The notes beneath the pieces are model-generated. The model was given only the letters and a program-made list of their open reading frames with translations, had not been told where the DNA came from and did not search any database. A stretch of DNA of 8,457 nucleotides, from contig CAKVJR010000075.1 in the NCBI GenBank assembly GCA_934754855.1, forward strand, positions 1 through 8,457. The letters are read 5' to 3'. Shown in pieces: positions 1-4,807 of this stretch. Source of the stretch: an uncultured Candidatus Melainabacteria bacterium. Lineage in GTDB: Bacteria > Cyanobacteriota > Vampirovibrionia > Gastranaerophilales > Gastranaerophilaceae. Every line of letters starts with the position of its first letter. The first letter of the stretch is position 1. The position numbers and the translations under genes were made by a program.

Positions 1-1020
1 TTTGCTGATGCCGTAAGCGGGGTTGTTATCGGGGGTGAAAACTCTTCCTCTGATAAAATCAAAGTGAAAATGTGAGTTTTTCGTAATCAGCACCGCTCCG
101 GGGAAAGAGGCAAAATCGAGTTGTACGTTGTTTAAAGAACGTTGGTAGTGTCCTGCCAAATTTTTGTATTTGTGAAAATATGAAAAAGATTGTGAAAAAA
201 GCATTTCGTTGTGGGTGTAAACGTTGATGTCTTCGTCTTTTACGGCTTCAAGCAACATTTCTAAATTTTTATAGTAATGACCTGAAACGAGAATACATTT
301 GCCCTTTTTTATATTAAGTTTCACGTCGGTTTCTTCAATCGGACCGTACTTTTTGCAGATAATTCGGTTCAATTTTGTCATAATTTCCCGATTGATTTTC
401 GCAAAATCAATGATATGATTTTTAAGTTCTTTTTCGCTTAAATCATCATAATTTATTGCTTTTAGAAGTTCGGGAATTTTGAACTTTTCGTCCCCGATTT
501 GCTCTTCGTAATTTTCAATTTCCGTTATGCAAAGGCAGGCATTGCTAATGAGCATGACGGCAATGTCTGTTGCGGTTTTTTGGAATTTCGAGATAGATGT
601 ATTTTTTTTGACGGACTGTTTTTCGCCGAATTTTAATGCATCAATGTTCTCGTTTTTTGTTTCAAACGAAAGTTTTTCGCCCTCAACAGGCTCAAACGGT
701 TCGTTTCTGAGTTTACATTCTTCTTTGTAAGTTAGCGTGAGTTTTTGAACTTCATCATAAAGATTTTTGATTATATTCAAAAAAACATCTTTTTGAAAAT
801 CCAAATTAACCACGGTTAAAGTTACGTAGTTTATGATTAAATCCGTGATTTTTCCCGTATCGTAGCCGATTTTTCTCAATTTCTCTTCGTAATACGCCAT
901 CTGACTAAGTTCATAAATCAGAAGTTCTTTCAGAGAAATTATTGACGGATCGTACGAAAAAACAACGGGAGTTGCACCCTCGTTACAAACGGGGTTGTCA
1001 TAGTTAAAAAATAGTCCCAT
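1..1020 (-). CDS. Degenerate hybrid-cluster protein (Hcp) homologue, 3' end cut by window edge
   Basis: The frame is open for 340 codons from ATG 1020..1018 to the left edge; the C-terminal third is missing. Hcp proteins carry a 4Fe-4S (or 2Fe-2S) cluster and a 4Fe-2S-2O hybrid cluster, and reduce hydroxylamine/NO or S-nitrosylate proteins. Residues about 241-340 follow the family closely: LVSGHYYKNLEMLLEA (H248), NVYTHNEML (E272), the LAGHY..LNNVQ..FASFPGAVLITKNS stretch, then RVFTPDNNPAYGI. The spacings H248-E272 (24) and E272-316 (44) equal those of ligands H244, E268 and C312 in Desulfovibrio Hcp. Position 316, however, is Ser (S316), and the N-terminal CxxC...C...C cluster motif is absent (only C12 is near the start). 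The other ligands lie outside the window. Residues 1-240 look helical. AGAGGA lies 6 nt before the ATG. It is probably co-transcribed with the upstream glutaredoxin. Homology is confident; Hcp enzymatic activity is doubtful. Confidence 0.8.
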   Translation of the reverse strand, partial: MGLFFNYDNPVCNEGATPVVFSYDPSIISLKELLIYELSQMAYYEEKLRKIGYDTGKITDLIINYVTLTVVNLDFQKDVFLNIIKNLYDEVQKLTLTYKEECKLRNEPFEPVEGEKLSFETKNENIDALKFGEKQSVKKNTSISKFQKTATDIAVMLISNACLCITEIENYEEQIGDEKFKIPELLKAINYDDLSEKELKNHIIDFAKINREIMTKLNRIICKKYGPIEETDVKLNIKKGKCILVSGHYYKNLEMLLEAVKDEDINVYTHNEMLFSQSFSYFHKYKNLAGHYQRSLNNVQLDFASFPGAVLITKNSHFHFDFIRGRVFTPDNNPAYGISK

Positions 1021-1022
1021 TT

Positions 1023-1289
1023 TTATTCCTCTTTTAATAGTTCGTCAAATTTATTTGTGTCGATAAGTCTTTCCAAGTCCGAACAACCGCCTATTCGATT
1101 GCCGTTGATGATAATTTGCGGAAAAGTAACTTCTCCTTTTATGGTGTATTTTTCTGCCAACAAATCAGAAAAATTGTCCTCATTGTCTGTAACGTCAATT
1201 TCTTCAAAATTGACGTTTCTGTCCCGCAAAATAGTCTTTGCCTTTTTGCAAAACGGGCAATAACGTAAAGTGTAAATTTTTACCTGCAT
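1023..1289 (-). CDS. Glutaredoxin, dithiol CPFC type
   Basis: This is an 88-residue protein of the typical length of a small bacterial glutaredoxin. It is a thiol-disulfide oxidoreductase reduced by glutathione or another low-molecular-weight thiol, or by a reductase. It has the active site Y-CPFC (C11, C14), the cis-proline motif T-F-P (residues 55-57, where TVP is usual) and the thiol-binding GGCSD (67-71), so the fold is complete. The start at 1289 is preferred over the in-frame ATG at 1322 because GAGGT lies just upstream and MQVKIYTLRYCPFC gives the normal beta-1 strand directly; the longer form would add 11 unrelated residues. It lies 2 bases upstream of the Hcp-like gene. A role in reducing or repairing that protein, or in a shared thiol/NO stress response, is inference. 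A NrdH-like electron donor is the alternative reading. Confidence 0.93.
   Translation of the reverse strand: MQVKIYTLRYCPFCKKAKTILRDRNVNFEEIDVTDNEDNFSDLLAEKYTIKGEVTFPQIIINGNRIGGCSDLERLIDTNKFDELLKEE
1027..1032 (-). promoter_or_regulatory. Shine-Dalgarno of the Hcp-like gene, inside the glutaredoxin coding end
   Basis: AGAGGA on the minus strand ends 6 nt before the ATG at 1020. It is formed by the last codons of the glutaredoxin gene (Lys-Glu-Glu-stop). This fixes the start of the Hcp-like gene and suggests translational coupling. Confidence 0.75.
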
Positions 1290-1293
1290 AAAA

Positions 1294-1335
1294 TAACCTC
1301 GCATTTCTTTAATGATTATCAAAATTACGAGGTTA
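1294..1335 (-). promoter_or_regulatory. 8-bp inverted repeat overlapping the glutaredoxin ribosome-binding site
   Basis: TAACCTCG (1294-1301) and CGAGGTTA (1328-1335) are perfect inverted copies separated by 26 nt. On the minus strand the gene-proximal arm contains the GAGGT ribosome-binding site. In a transcript starting upstream of 1335 the arms could pair and hide this site; at the DNA level they could be an operator. The arms lie across the -10 region proposed for the glutaredoxin promoter. The function is inferred; only the symmetry is observed. Confidence 0.4.
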
Positions 1336-1350
1336 AAAAAAATCGGTCAA
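1322..1350 (-). promoter_or_regulatory. Possible sigma-70-type promoter of the glutaredoxin/Hcp-like unit
   Basis: On the minus strand TTGACC (1350..1345), a 17-nt spacer and TAATTT (1327..1322) lie just upstream of the glutaredoxin gene. The -35 box is good (5 of 6) and the -10 box weak (3 of 6). Transcription would begin near 1315, giving a leader of about 25 nt. It overlaps the preceding terminator, so it is only a candidate. Confidence 0.35.
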
Positions 1351-1371
1351 TCAGGTATCATTACTGACTGA
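1335..1371 (-). terminator. Rho-independent terminator after the TPR gene
   Basis: On the minus strand TCAGTCA (1371..1365) pairs with TGATTGA (1353..1347) with one G-U pair. CCGA and then eight T (1342..1335) follow. The left arm begins inside the last codons of the TPR gene and spans its stop codon. The stem is modest but the T run is good. Confidence 0.55.
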
Positions 1372-2128
1372 TATTCTTAATTATTGATTTAATACTTTCT
1401 TTTTCTTCTTCGGGAAGGTCGAATTTCAAGTAATCTTCAAGATACTCTTTCGCACCGTCTTTGTCGCCCTGTGCAAGAAACATAACGGCAGCCTTTTTGT
1501 AAGGTTGGGACATAAATCTGTCTGCCGCAATCGCTTTTAAATAATTTGAAAGTGCTTTGTCAACATTGTCGCACATTTCGTATGCCTGCCCCGTTCTGAA
1601 GAAGAAAATCGCATTGTCGTCACGTTTTTCGAGAACATGCTCAAAAGCCGCTGCGGCTGTTTCATAATCTCCCGTTTCAAAACTTAAATTGCCTAAATCC
1701 CAATATGCGTCGATATTTTCGGGTGAAAGTTCCAAAATTCTGTTCAAAATGTCAAACGCAAGGTCGTATTTTACGTCGGCAATGTAAATTCTTGCCAAAT
1801 AGTGCATAAGAACAATATTTTCCGGCATAAGAGTAACAGCTGTTTCCAAAAGGTTTGCACCCTCTTCAAGCCGTCTTTGACGATAATATAAATCCGATAA
1901 ATTTATATAAGTTTCGACCGAATCCGAATGGTCTTTAAGTGCCATTGTAAAGTATTCTTCAGCCTTTTCATCGTCTGAGAGTTTTGTATAGCAAAGACCG
2001 ATATTGTTAAGAATTGCATTGTCGTCAGGATTTTTTCCCAAAGCGGCAAGAAATTCATTCAGCGAGTTTTTGTAGTCGCCTTCTTTAAAAAATTTAAGAG
2101 CATTTGTTATAAAATCTTTATTTTCCAT
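1361..2128 (-). CDS. TPR-repeat protein
   Basis: This 255-residue protein is made almost wholly of tetratricopeptide repeats: about seven 34-residue units starting near residues 2, 36, 70, 104, 138, 172 and 206. Conserved small and aromatic positions are visible, for example NNIGLCYTKLSDDEKAEEYF and YWDLGNLSFETGDYETAAAAF. TPR solenoids bind protein partners; the partner here is unknown. No signal peptide or membrane helix is seen, so it is probably cytosolic. The acidic C-terminus (DLPEEEKESIKSI) is helical. No Shine-Dalgarno sequence precedes the ATG at 2128, and a candidate -10 box ends only 6 nt before it, so the mRNA may be leaderless. It is divergent from the YebC gene. The repeat family is certain; the function is not assignable. 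Confidence 0.9.
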   Translation of the reverse strand: MENKDFITNALKFFKEGDYKNSLNEFLAALGKNPDDNAILNNIGLCYTKLSDDEKAEEYFTMALKDHSDSVETYINLSDLYYRQRRLEEGANLLETAVTLMPENIVLMHYLARIYIADVKYDLAFDILNRILELSPENIDAYWDLGNLSFETGDYETAAAAFEHVLEKRDDNAIFFFRTGQAYEMCDNVDKALSNYLKAIAADRFMSQPYKKAAVMFLAQGDKDGAKEYLEDYLKFDLPEEEKESIKSIIKNISQ

Positions 2129-2134
2129 AATTTT

Positions 2135-2162
2135 ATATTACAATAAATTATGTAAATATCAA
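2135..2162 (-). promoter_or_regulatory. Candidate promoter of the TPR gene, giving a leaderless start
   Basis: On the minus strand TTGATA (2162..2157), a 16-nt spacer and TAATAT (2140..2135) precede the ATG at 2128 by 6 nt. Transcription from this -10 would start at or next to the ATG, which fits the lack of a ribosome-binding site. The region is very AT-rich, so chance matches are likely. The same 52-base gap must also hold the plus-strand promoter of the YebC gene, for which I see no convincing box. Confidence 0.35.
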
Positions 2163-2180
2163 TATAAATCGGAGAATTTT

Positions 2181-2933
2181 ATGTCAGGACACTCAAAATG
2201 GGCAAATATTAAAAACAAAAAGGCAAAAGTTGACGCACAAAGAGGCGTTGCTTTCCAAAAATTTTCAAGAGAAATTATTACGGCAGCAAGACTTGGCGGT
2301 ACTGATCCTGCAGGTAATTTCAGATTAAGAACTGCAATTGACAGAGCAAAAGCAGCAGGTTTGCCGAACGATAACATCAAACGTGCAATCGAAAAAGGCG
2401 GCGGCGGTCAAGGCGGAGATAACTTTGAAGAAATTACTTATGAAGGATACGGTGCAGGCGGTGCGGCTATTTTCATTGAAGCAATGACTGATAACCGTAA
2501 CAGAACAGCAGGCGATATCAGAAGTTACTTCTCTAAATTCAACGGCAACTTGGGTGAAACAGGTTGTGTCGGTTGGATGTTCAAGCCTGTCGGTCTTGTC
2601 GTTTTCGATAAAGATGATGTCGATTTTGAAAAACTTTTTGAAGCGGCTATCGAATGCAATGCTGATGATGTTAAGGAAGAAGAAGACGAATACCAAGTTG
2701 TTACCACTTTTGAAAACTTACAGGCATGCTCAGAAGGTCTTGAAGCAGCAGGATTTAAGCCGAAATCTGCTGAATTTACAAGACTTCCCGAAAATTCAAT
2801 TGAAATTACAGATGTTAAAGTCGCTCAAAATATTTTGAGATTGATGGAAAAACTTGAAGACCACGATGATGTTCAAAATGTTTATTCAAATTTTGACATT
2901 TCAGATGAATTAATGGCTCAAGTTGAAGTATAA
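2181..2933 (+). CDS. yebC: YebC/PmpR/TACO1-family protein
   Basis: This 250-residue protein is full length for the family. The start MSGHSKWANIKNKKAKVDAQ is the diagnostic N-terminus. It is followed by the basic helical domain (FQKFSREI, ARLGG.DPAGNFRLRTAI, AKAAGLPNDNIKRAIEKG) and the two alpha/beta domains with YEGYGAGGAAIFIEAMTDNRNRTA and ENLQACSEGLEAAGFKPKSAEF. The family was long annotated as DNA-binding transcription regulators (PmpR, YebC). Work on bacterial and mitochondrial members supports a ribosome-associated role in relieving stalling at difficult sequences such as polyproline. GGAG at 2171-2174 lies 6 nt before the ATG. It is followed by a hairpin terminator and divergent from the TPR gene. 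The usual ruvC neighbours are not in the window. Nothing looks broken. Confidence 0.97.
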   Translation: MSGHSKWANIKNKKAKVDAQRGVAFQKFSREIITAARLGGTDPAGNFRLRTAIDRAKAAGLPNDNIKRAIEKGGGGQGGDNFEEITYEGYGAGGAAIFIEAMTDNRNRTAGDIRSYFSKFNGNLGETGCVGWMFKPVGLVVFDKDDVDFEKLFEAAIECNADDVKEEEDEYQVVTTFENLQACSEGLEAAGFKPKSAEFTRLPENSIEITDVKVAQNILRLMEKLEDHDDVQNVYSNFDISDELMAQVEV

Positions 2934-2938
2934 TATTT

Positions 2939-2977
2939 TGCGGAAATCGCCTTTTACAGACGGTTTCCGCATTTTAT
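2939..2977 (+). terminator. Hairpin terminator after yebC
   Basis: TGCGGAAATCG (2939-2949) and CGGTTTCCGCA (2961-2971) form an 11-bp stem with one G-U pair and an 11-nt loop, followed by TTTTAT. The T run is short, so termination may be partial and let some transcription reach the ankyrin gene, whose ribosome-binding site begins about 15 bases later. Confidence 0.65.
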
Positions 2978-3003
2978 CGACAGTTTACGGTTGGAGATAT
3001 AAA

Positions 3004-3684
3004 ATGAAAAAGATTTTGTGTTTAGCAGTTTTTTTGTTAATGGCGGTTAATGTGCCTGTTTTTGCTGAAACTAACGGTATAAACGCCGTAAATTTACCAA
3101 ATCAAAATCAGGAGCAAACTCAAGATAAATTCCAAAATGCAAAGTACAGAAGTGCTTGTTTTGCAAGTGCTGTAATCAACGGTGACGCAAGACTTGTAGA
3201 GTCTTTTATAAATCTCGGATATGATGTCAACACAAAACATGCTTCTGTTCCCGTAATATTTTTGGCGATTCAGCAAAATCAAAATGAAATTCTTGAATTG
3301 TTGCTTGCAAACGGTGCAAATCCTGACGCTACTTATCTTTCAGAGCCGGTTGTAATGTTTGCGGTAATGAAAGAAAATCTTGAGGCGTTGAATTTGCTTT
3401 TGAAATACGGTGCAAAAGTTAATTCGGATATTGAGGGTGATAATTTGCTCAGAGAGGCAATTCGCAAGCACAATGCCGAAATGGTGCAACTTTTGGTGAA
3501 TTATAAGGCTGATGTAAATAAGGAAGTTTTCGGCAAAACACCTTTGAATTATGCAATTCAACAAAAACGTGCAGATATTGTTGAAATTTTGCTCAAAGCG
3601 GGTGCAAAACCTGATGGACAAACTGAAAAATTGCTCAAAAAATCTAAAGCACCTCAAATGAGATTGCTTTTTGAACAAAATTAA
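3004..3684 (+). CDS. Exported ankyrin-repeat protein
   Basis: This 226-residue protein has a clear Sec signal peptide: MKKI, a hydrophobic core (residues 5-16) and VPVFA followed by E22. A low-complexity Asn/Gln linker (about 29-45) precedes roughly five ankyrin repeats (about 49-79, 82-112, 115-145, 147-177 and 178-208). The last repeat is the most canonical (GKTPLNYAIQQKRADIVEILLKAGAKPD). A short basic tail follows. Ankyrin repeats mediate protein-protein contact; after export it probably acts in the periplasm or outside the cell, partner unknown. The start at 3004 is chosen over the in-frame ATG at 2923 because GGAG (2993-2996) lies just upstream, the signal peptide starts there, and the longer form would overlap yebC and its terminator. 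No enzymatic domain is seen. Confidence 0.9.
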   Translation: MKKILCLAVFLLMAVNVPVFAETNGINAVNLPNQNQEQTQDKFQNAKYRSACFASAVINGDARLVESFINLGYDVNTKHASVPVIFLAIQQNQNEILELLLANGANPDATYLSEPVVMFAVMKENLEALNLLLKYGAKVNSDIEGDNLLREAIRKHNAEMVQLLVNYKADVNKEVFGKTPLNYAIQQKRADIVEILLKAGAKPDGQTEKLLKKSKAPQMRLLFEQN

Positions 3685-3692
3685 TTTTGCGG

Positions 3693-3721
3693 TTGCTTTT
3701 ATAATTTGTATTGATTATAAT
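3693..3721 (+). promoter_or_regulatory. Candidate promoter of the cytosolic glycosyltransferase
   Basis: TTGCTT (3693-3698), a 17-nt spacer and a perfect TATAAT (3716-3721) lie in the gap after the ankyrin gene. Transcription would start near 3728. The leader of about 47 nt begins with a small hairpin (CCGCA 3727-3731 with TGCGG 3743-3747) and ends with the ribosome-binding site. No clear terminator was seen for the ankyrin gene, so readthrough is possible too. Confidence 0.55.
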
Positions 3722-3774
3722 AATATCCGCAGCGTAATGCCTTGCGGCAACTGAAACTTAGACAGGAGAACATA

Positions 3775-4500
3775 ATGGATAAAAACGTAATTTGTATAAA
3801 ATGGGGAACAAAATTTGGTCCTGAATATGTCAATCGACTTTATAAAATGGTTGAAAAGAATTTGACTATTCCTCACCGTTTTGTATGTTTTACGGATAAT
3901 TCAGAGGGTTTGCTCGATGGAATTGAGGTTCGTCCTCTTCCCGAACTCAATGATGACGGTTTGCCCGAAAAAGCGTGGAAAAAATTGGGCTTGTTTACGG
4001 ATAAACTTGCCGATTTGCAAGGTCAAGCGTTGTTTATGGATTTGGATATCGTAATAAGAGATAATATTGATGCGTTCTTTGAAGTTGAGGGCGATTTCCT
4101 GATTATCAAGGATTGGGATTTTGAAAATGATATTATCGGTAACTCTTCTGTTTTCAGATTTGAGGTTAATAAATACCCTGACATTATCGAAAATTTCTAC
4201 AAAGAGGGAAAAGATATCAGAAAACGTTACAAAAATGAACAGGCTTTCTTGTCGCATCAAATGTATGACAAAGGCATTTTGAAATATTGGGACAAAAAAT
4301 GGTGCGTAAGTTTTAAACGCAGTTGTTTAAGACCGTTCCCGATTAATTATTTCCAAATGGCTCGTGACCCTGAAGAAGCCAAAATCGTAATTTTCCACGG
4401 ACGTCCGACTCCCGAACAAGCATACAACGGCTTCTGGGGTAAAGGCGGTTTCCGTTATGTCAAACCGACAAAATGGCTTGATAAATATTGGAAAAATTAG
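3775..4500 (+). CDS. GT-A-fold glycosyltransferase (GT8-like)
   Basis: This 241-residue protein appears cytosolic, with no signal peptide or membrane helix. The N-terminal strand (KNVICIKWGTKFGPEYVNRLY) and HRFVCFTDN resemble the nucleotide-sugar-binding half of GT-A enzymes. The DxD motif is FMDLDIVI (D89, D91), which binds the metal and the sugar nucleotide. GNSSVFRF (122-129) and NEQAFLS (154-160) lie where the acceptor and catalytic elements sit, and IFHGRPTP (H208) matches the C-terminal metal-binding His of GT8-type enzymes. It probably transfers a hexose to an envelope glycan, lipid or protein; donor and acceptor cannot be read from sequence. The start at 3775 is chosen because AGGAG at 3764-3768 precedes it; an in-frame TTG at 3742 is discounted. 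It ends 26 bases before a strong terminator. Confidence 0.85.
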   Translation: MDKNVICIKWGTKFGPEYVNRLYKMVEKNLTIPHRFVCFTDNSEGLLDGIEVRPLPELNDDGLPEKAWKKLGLFTDKLADLQGQALFMDLDIVIRDNIDAFFEVEGDFLIIKDWDFENDIIGNSSVFRFEVNKYPDIIENFYKEGKDIRKRYKNEQAFLSHQMYDKGILKYWDKKWCVSFKRSCLRPFPINYFQMARDPEEAKIVIFHGRPTPEQAYNGFWGKGGFRYVKPTKWLDKYWKN

Positions 4501-4525
4501 TTATTGAAACAGAACGTGATATTTA

Positions 4526-4555
4526 GGCTGTGGATTTAAAATCGCAGCCTTTTTT
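4526..4555 (+). terminator. Rho-independent terminator after the cytosolic glycosyltransferase
   Basis: GGCTGTG (4526-4532) pairs with CGCAGCC (4543-4549) with one G-U pair. The stem can extend through ATTT/AAAT past a one-base bulge. Six T (4550-4555) follow. On the minus strand the same hairpin lies just downstream of the small ORF's stop, but without a T run on that side. Confidence 0.85.
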
Positions 4556-4697
4556 ACATTCCTGTCATTTCGCAAACATAAATAAACATAAACATAATAC
4601 AGAGAGAAAAAAGCCATGAAATGACTTGAGGATATGGTGTTTCCGGTTTTGCCGGAATGGTTTTGATTTTATTCATTGCTGTTTTAATTGTATTCAT
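4554..4697 (-). CDS. Small membrane protein, 47 residues, unknown function
   Basis: ATG 4697..4695 to TAA 4556..4554 is preceded by an ideal AGGAGGT (4710..4704) with a 6-nt gap, a stronger site than those of most neighbouring genes. The product has a basic N-terminal segment (MNTIKTAMNKIKT), a proline-containing stretch (IPAKPETPYPQ, residues 14-24) and one hydrophobic helix (about 25-43: VISWLFSLCIMFMFIYVCE), ending EMTGM. This pattern suggests a single-pass inner-membrane protein with its N-terminus inside. I do not recognise a family. It is divergent from the membrane glycosyltransferase and tail-to-tail with the cytosolic one, overlapping the T run of that gene's terminator. A hairpin (TTCCGG/CCGGAA, 4641-4657) lies inside the reading frame. 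The alternative is chance, but the ribosome-binding site plus membrane profile make a real gene more likely. Confidence 0.65.
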   Translation of the reverse strand: MNTIKTAMNKIKTIPAKPETPYPQVISWLFSLCIMFMFIYVCEMTGM

Positions 4698-4703
4698 ATC
4701 CGT

Positions 4704-4710
4704 ACCTCCT
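4704..4710 (-). promoter_or_regulatory. Consensus Shine-Dalgarno of the small membrane protein
   Basis: AGGAGGT on the minus strand is complementary to the 3' end of 16S rRNA over seven bases and ends 6 nt before the ATG at 4697. It is the chief evidence that the small ORF is translated. Confidence 0.75.
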
Positions 4711-4743
4711 GTGATTTTTATTTTATGAAAAAGCGGTTTTCAA

Positions 4744-4773
4744 TTTATCATTCATTCAGAGGTTTTTTATGAT
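4744..4773 (+). promoter_or_regulatory. Weak candidate promoter of the membrane glycosyltransferase
   Basis: TTTATC (4744-4749), an 18-nt spacer and TATGAT (4768-4773, 5 of 6 to consensus) would give a start near 4780 and a 28-nt leader holding AAAAGGA before the ATG at 4808. Confidence 0.3.
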
Positions 4774-4776
4774 AAA
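4744..4776. promoter_or_regulatory. Inverted repeat between divergent genes, possible operator
   Basis: TTTATCAT (4744-4751) and ATGATAAA (4769-4776) are perfect inverted arms with a 17-nt spacer. They sit in the gap between the small membrane gene and the membrane glycosyltransferase. The repeat overlaps candidate promoter boxes on both strands, so a dimeric regulator here could control both genes. AT-rich sequence raises the chance of coincidence. Confidence 0.35.
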
Positions 4777-4796
4777 ATAATTAAAACTTTGAACAA
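4769..4796 (-). promoter_or_regulatory. Weak candidate promoter of the small membrane gene
   Basis: On the minus strand TTGTTC (4796..4791), a 16-nt spacer and TATCAT (4774..4769, 5 of 6) would give a leader of about 65 nt. Its -10 box lies on top of the plus-strand -10 candidate and inside the inverted repeat. Confidence 0.3.
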
Positions 4797-4807
4797 AAGG
4801 AAAATCC

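Noticed and set aside
1..1020. Carbon monoxide dehydrogenase (CooS) as the identity of the left-edge gene
   Set aside because: CooS is a structural relative, but the THNEML, ASFPGA and RVFTP stretches and the 24/44 residue spacing match Hcp and not CooS.
1290..1322. Upstream ATG for the glutaredoxin
   Set aside because: It has no ribosome-binding site and adds residues before the normal first strand; GAGGT supports the ATG at 1289.
2138..2155. TTACA-N8-TGTAA symmetry between the TPR and yebC genes
   Set aside because: The arms are only 5 bp in very AT-rich sequence and match no regulator site I can name.
2923..3003. Longer ankyrin protein start overlapping the end of yebC
   Set aside because: It would read through the yebC terminator hairpin, lacks a good ribosome-binding site and buries the signal peptide; the ATG at 3004 has GGAG upstream.
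3677..3688. AAAATTAATTTT palindrome at the end of the ankyrin gene
   Set aside because: It is a simple AT palindrome expected by chance at this base composition; it has no GC stem to act as a terminator.
3742..3774. TTG start adding 11 residues to the cytosolic glycosyltransferase
   Set aside because: The ATG at 3775 has AGGAG at proper spacing, and the added residues come from the leader hairpin.
4769..4780. Three-codon leader ORF (Met-Ile-Lys-stop) before the membrane glycosyltransferase
   Set aside because: Although AGAGG precedes it, it is too short and AT-rich to distinguish from chance, and it shows no attenuator structure downstream.
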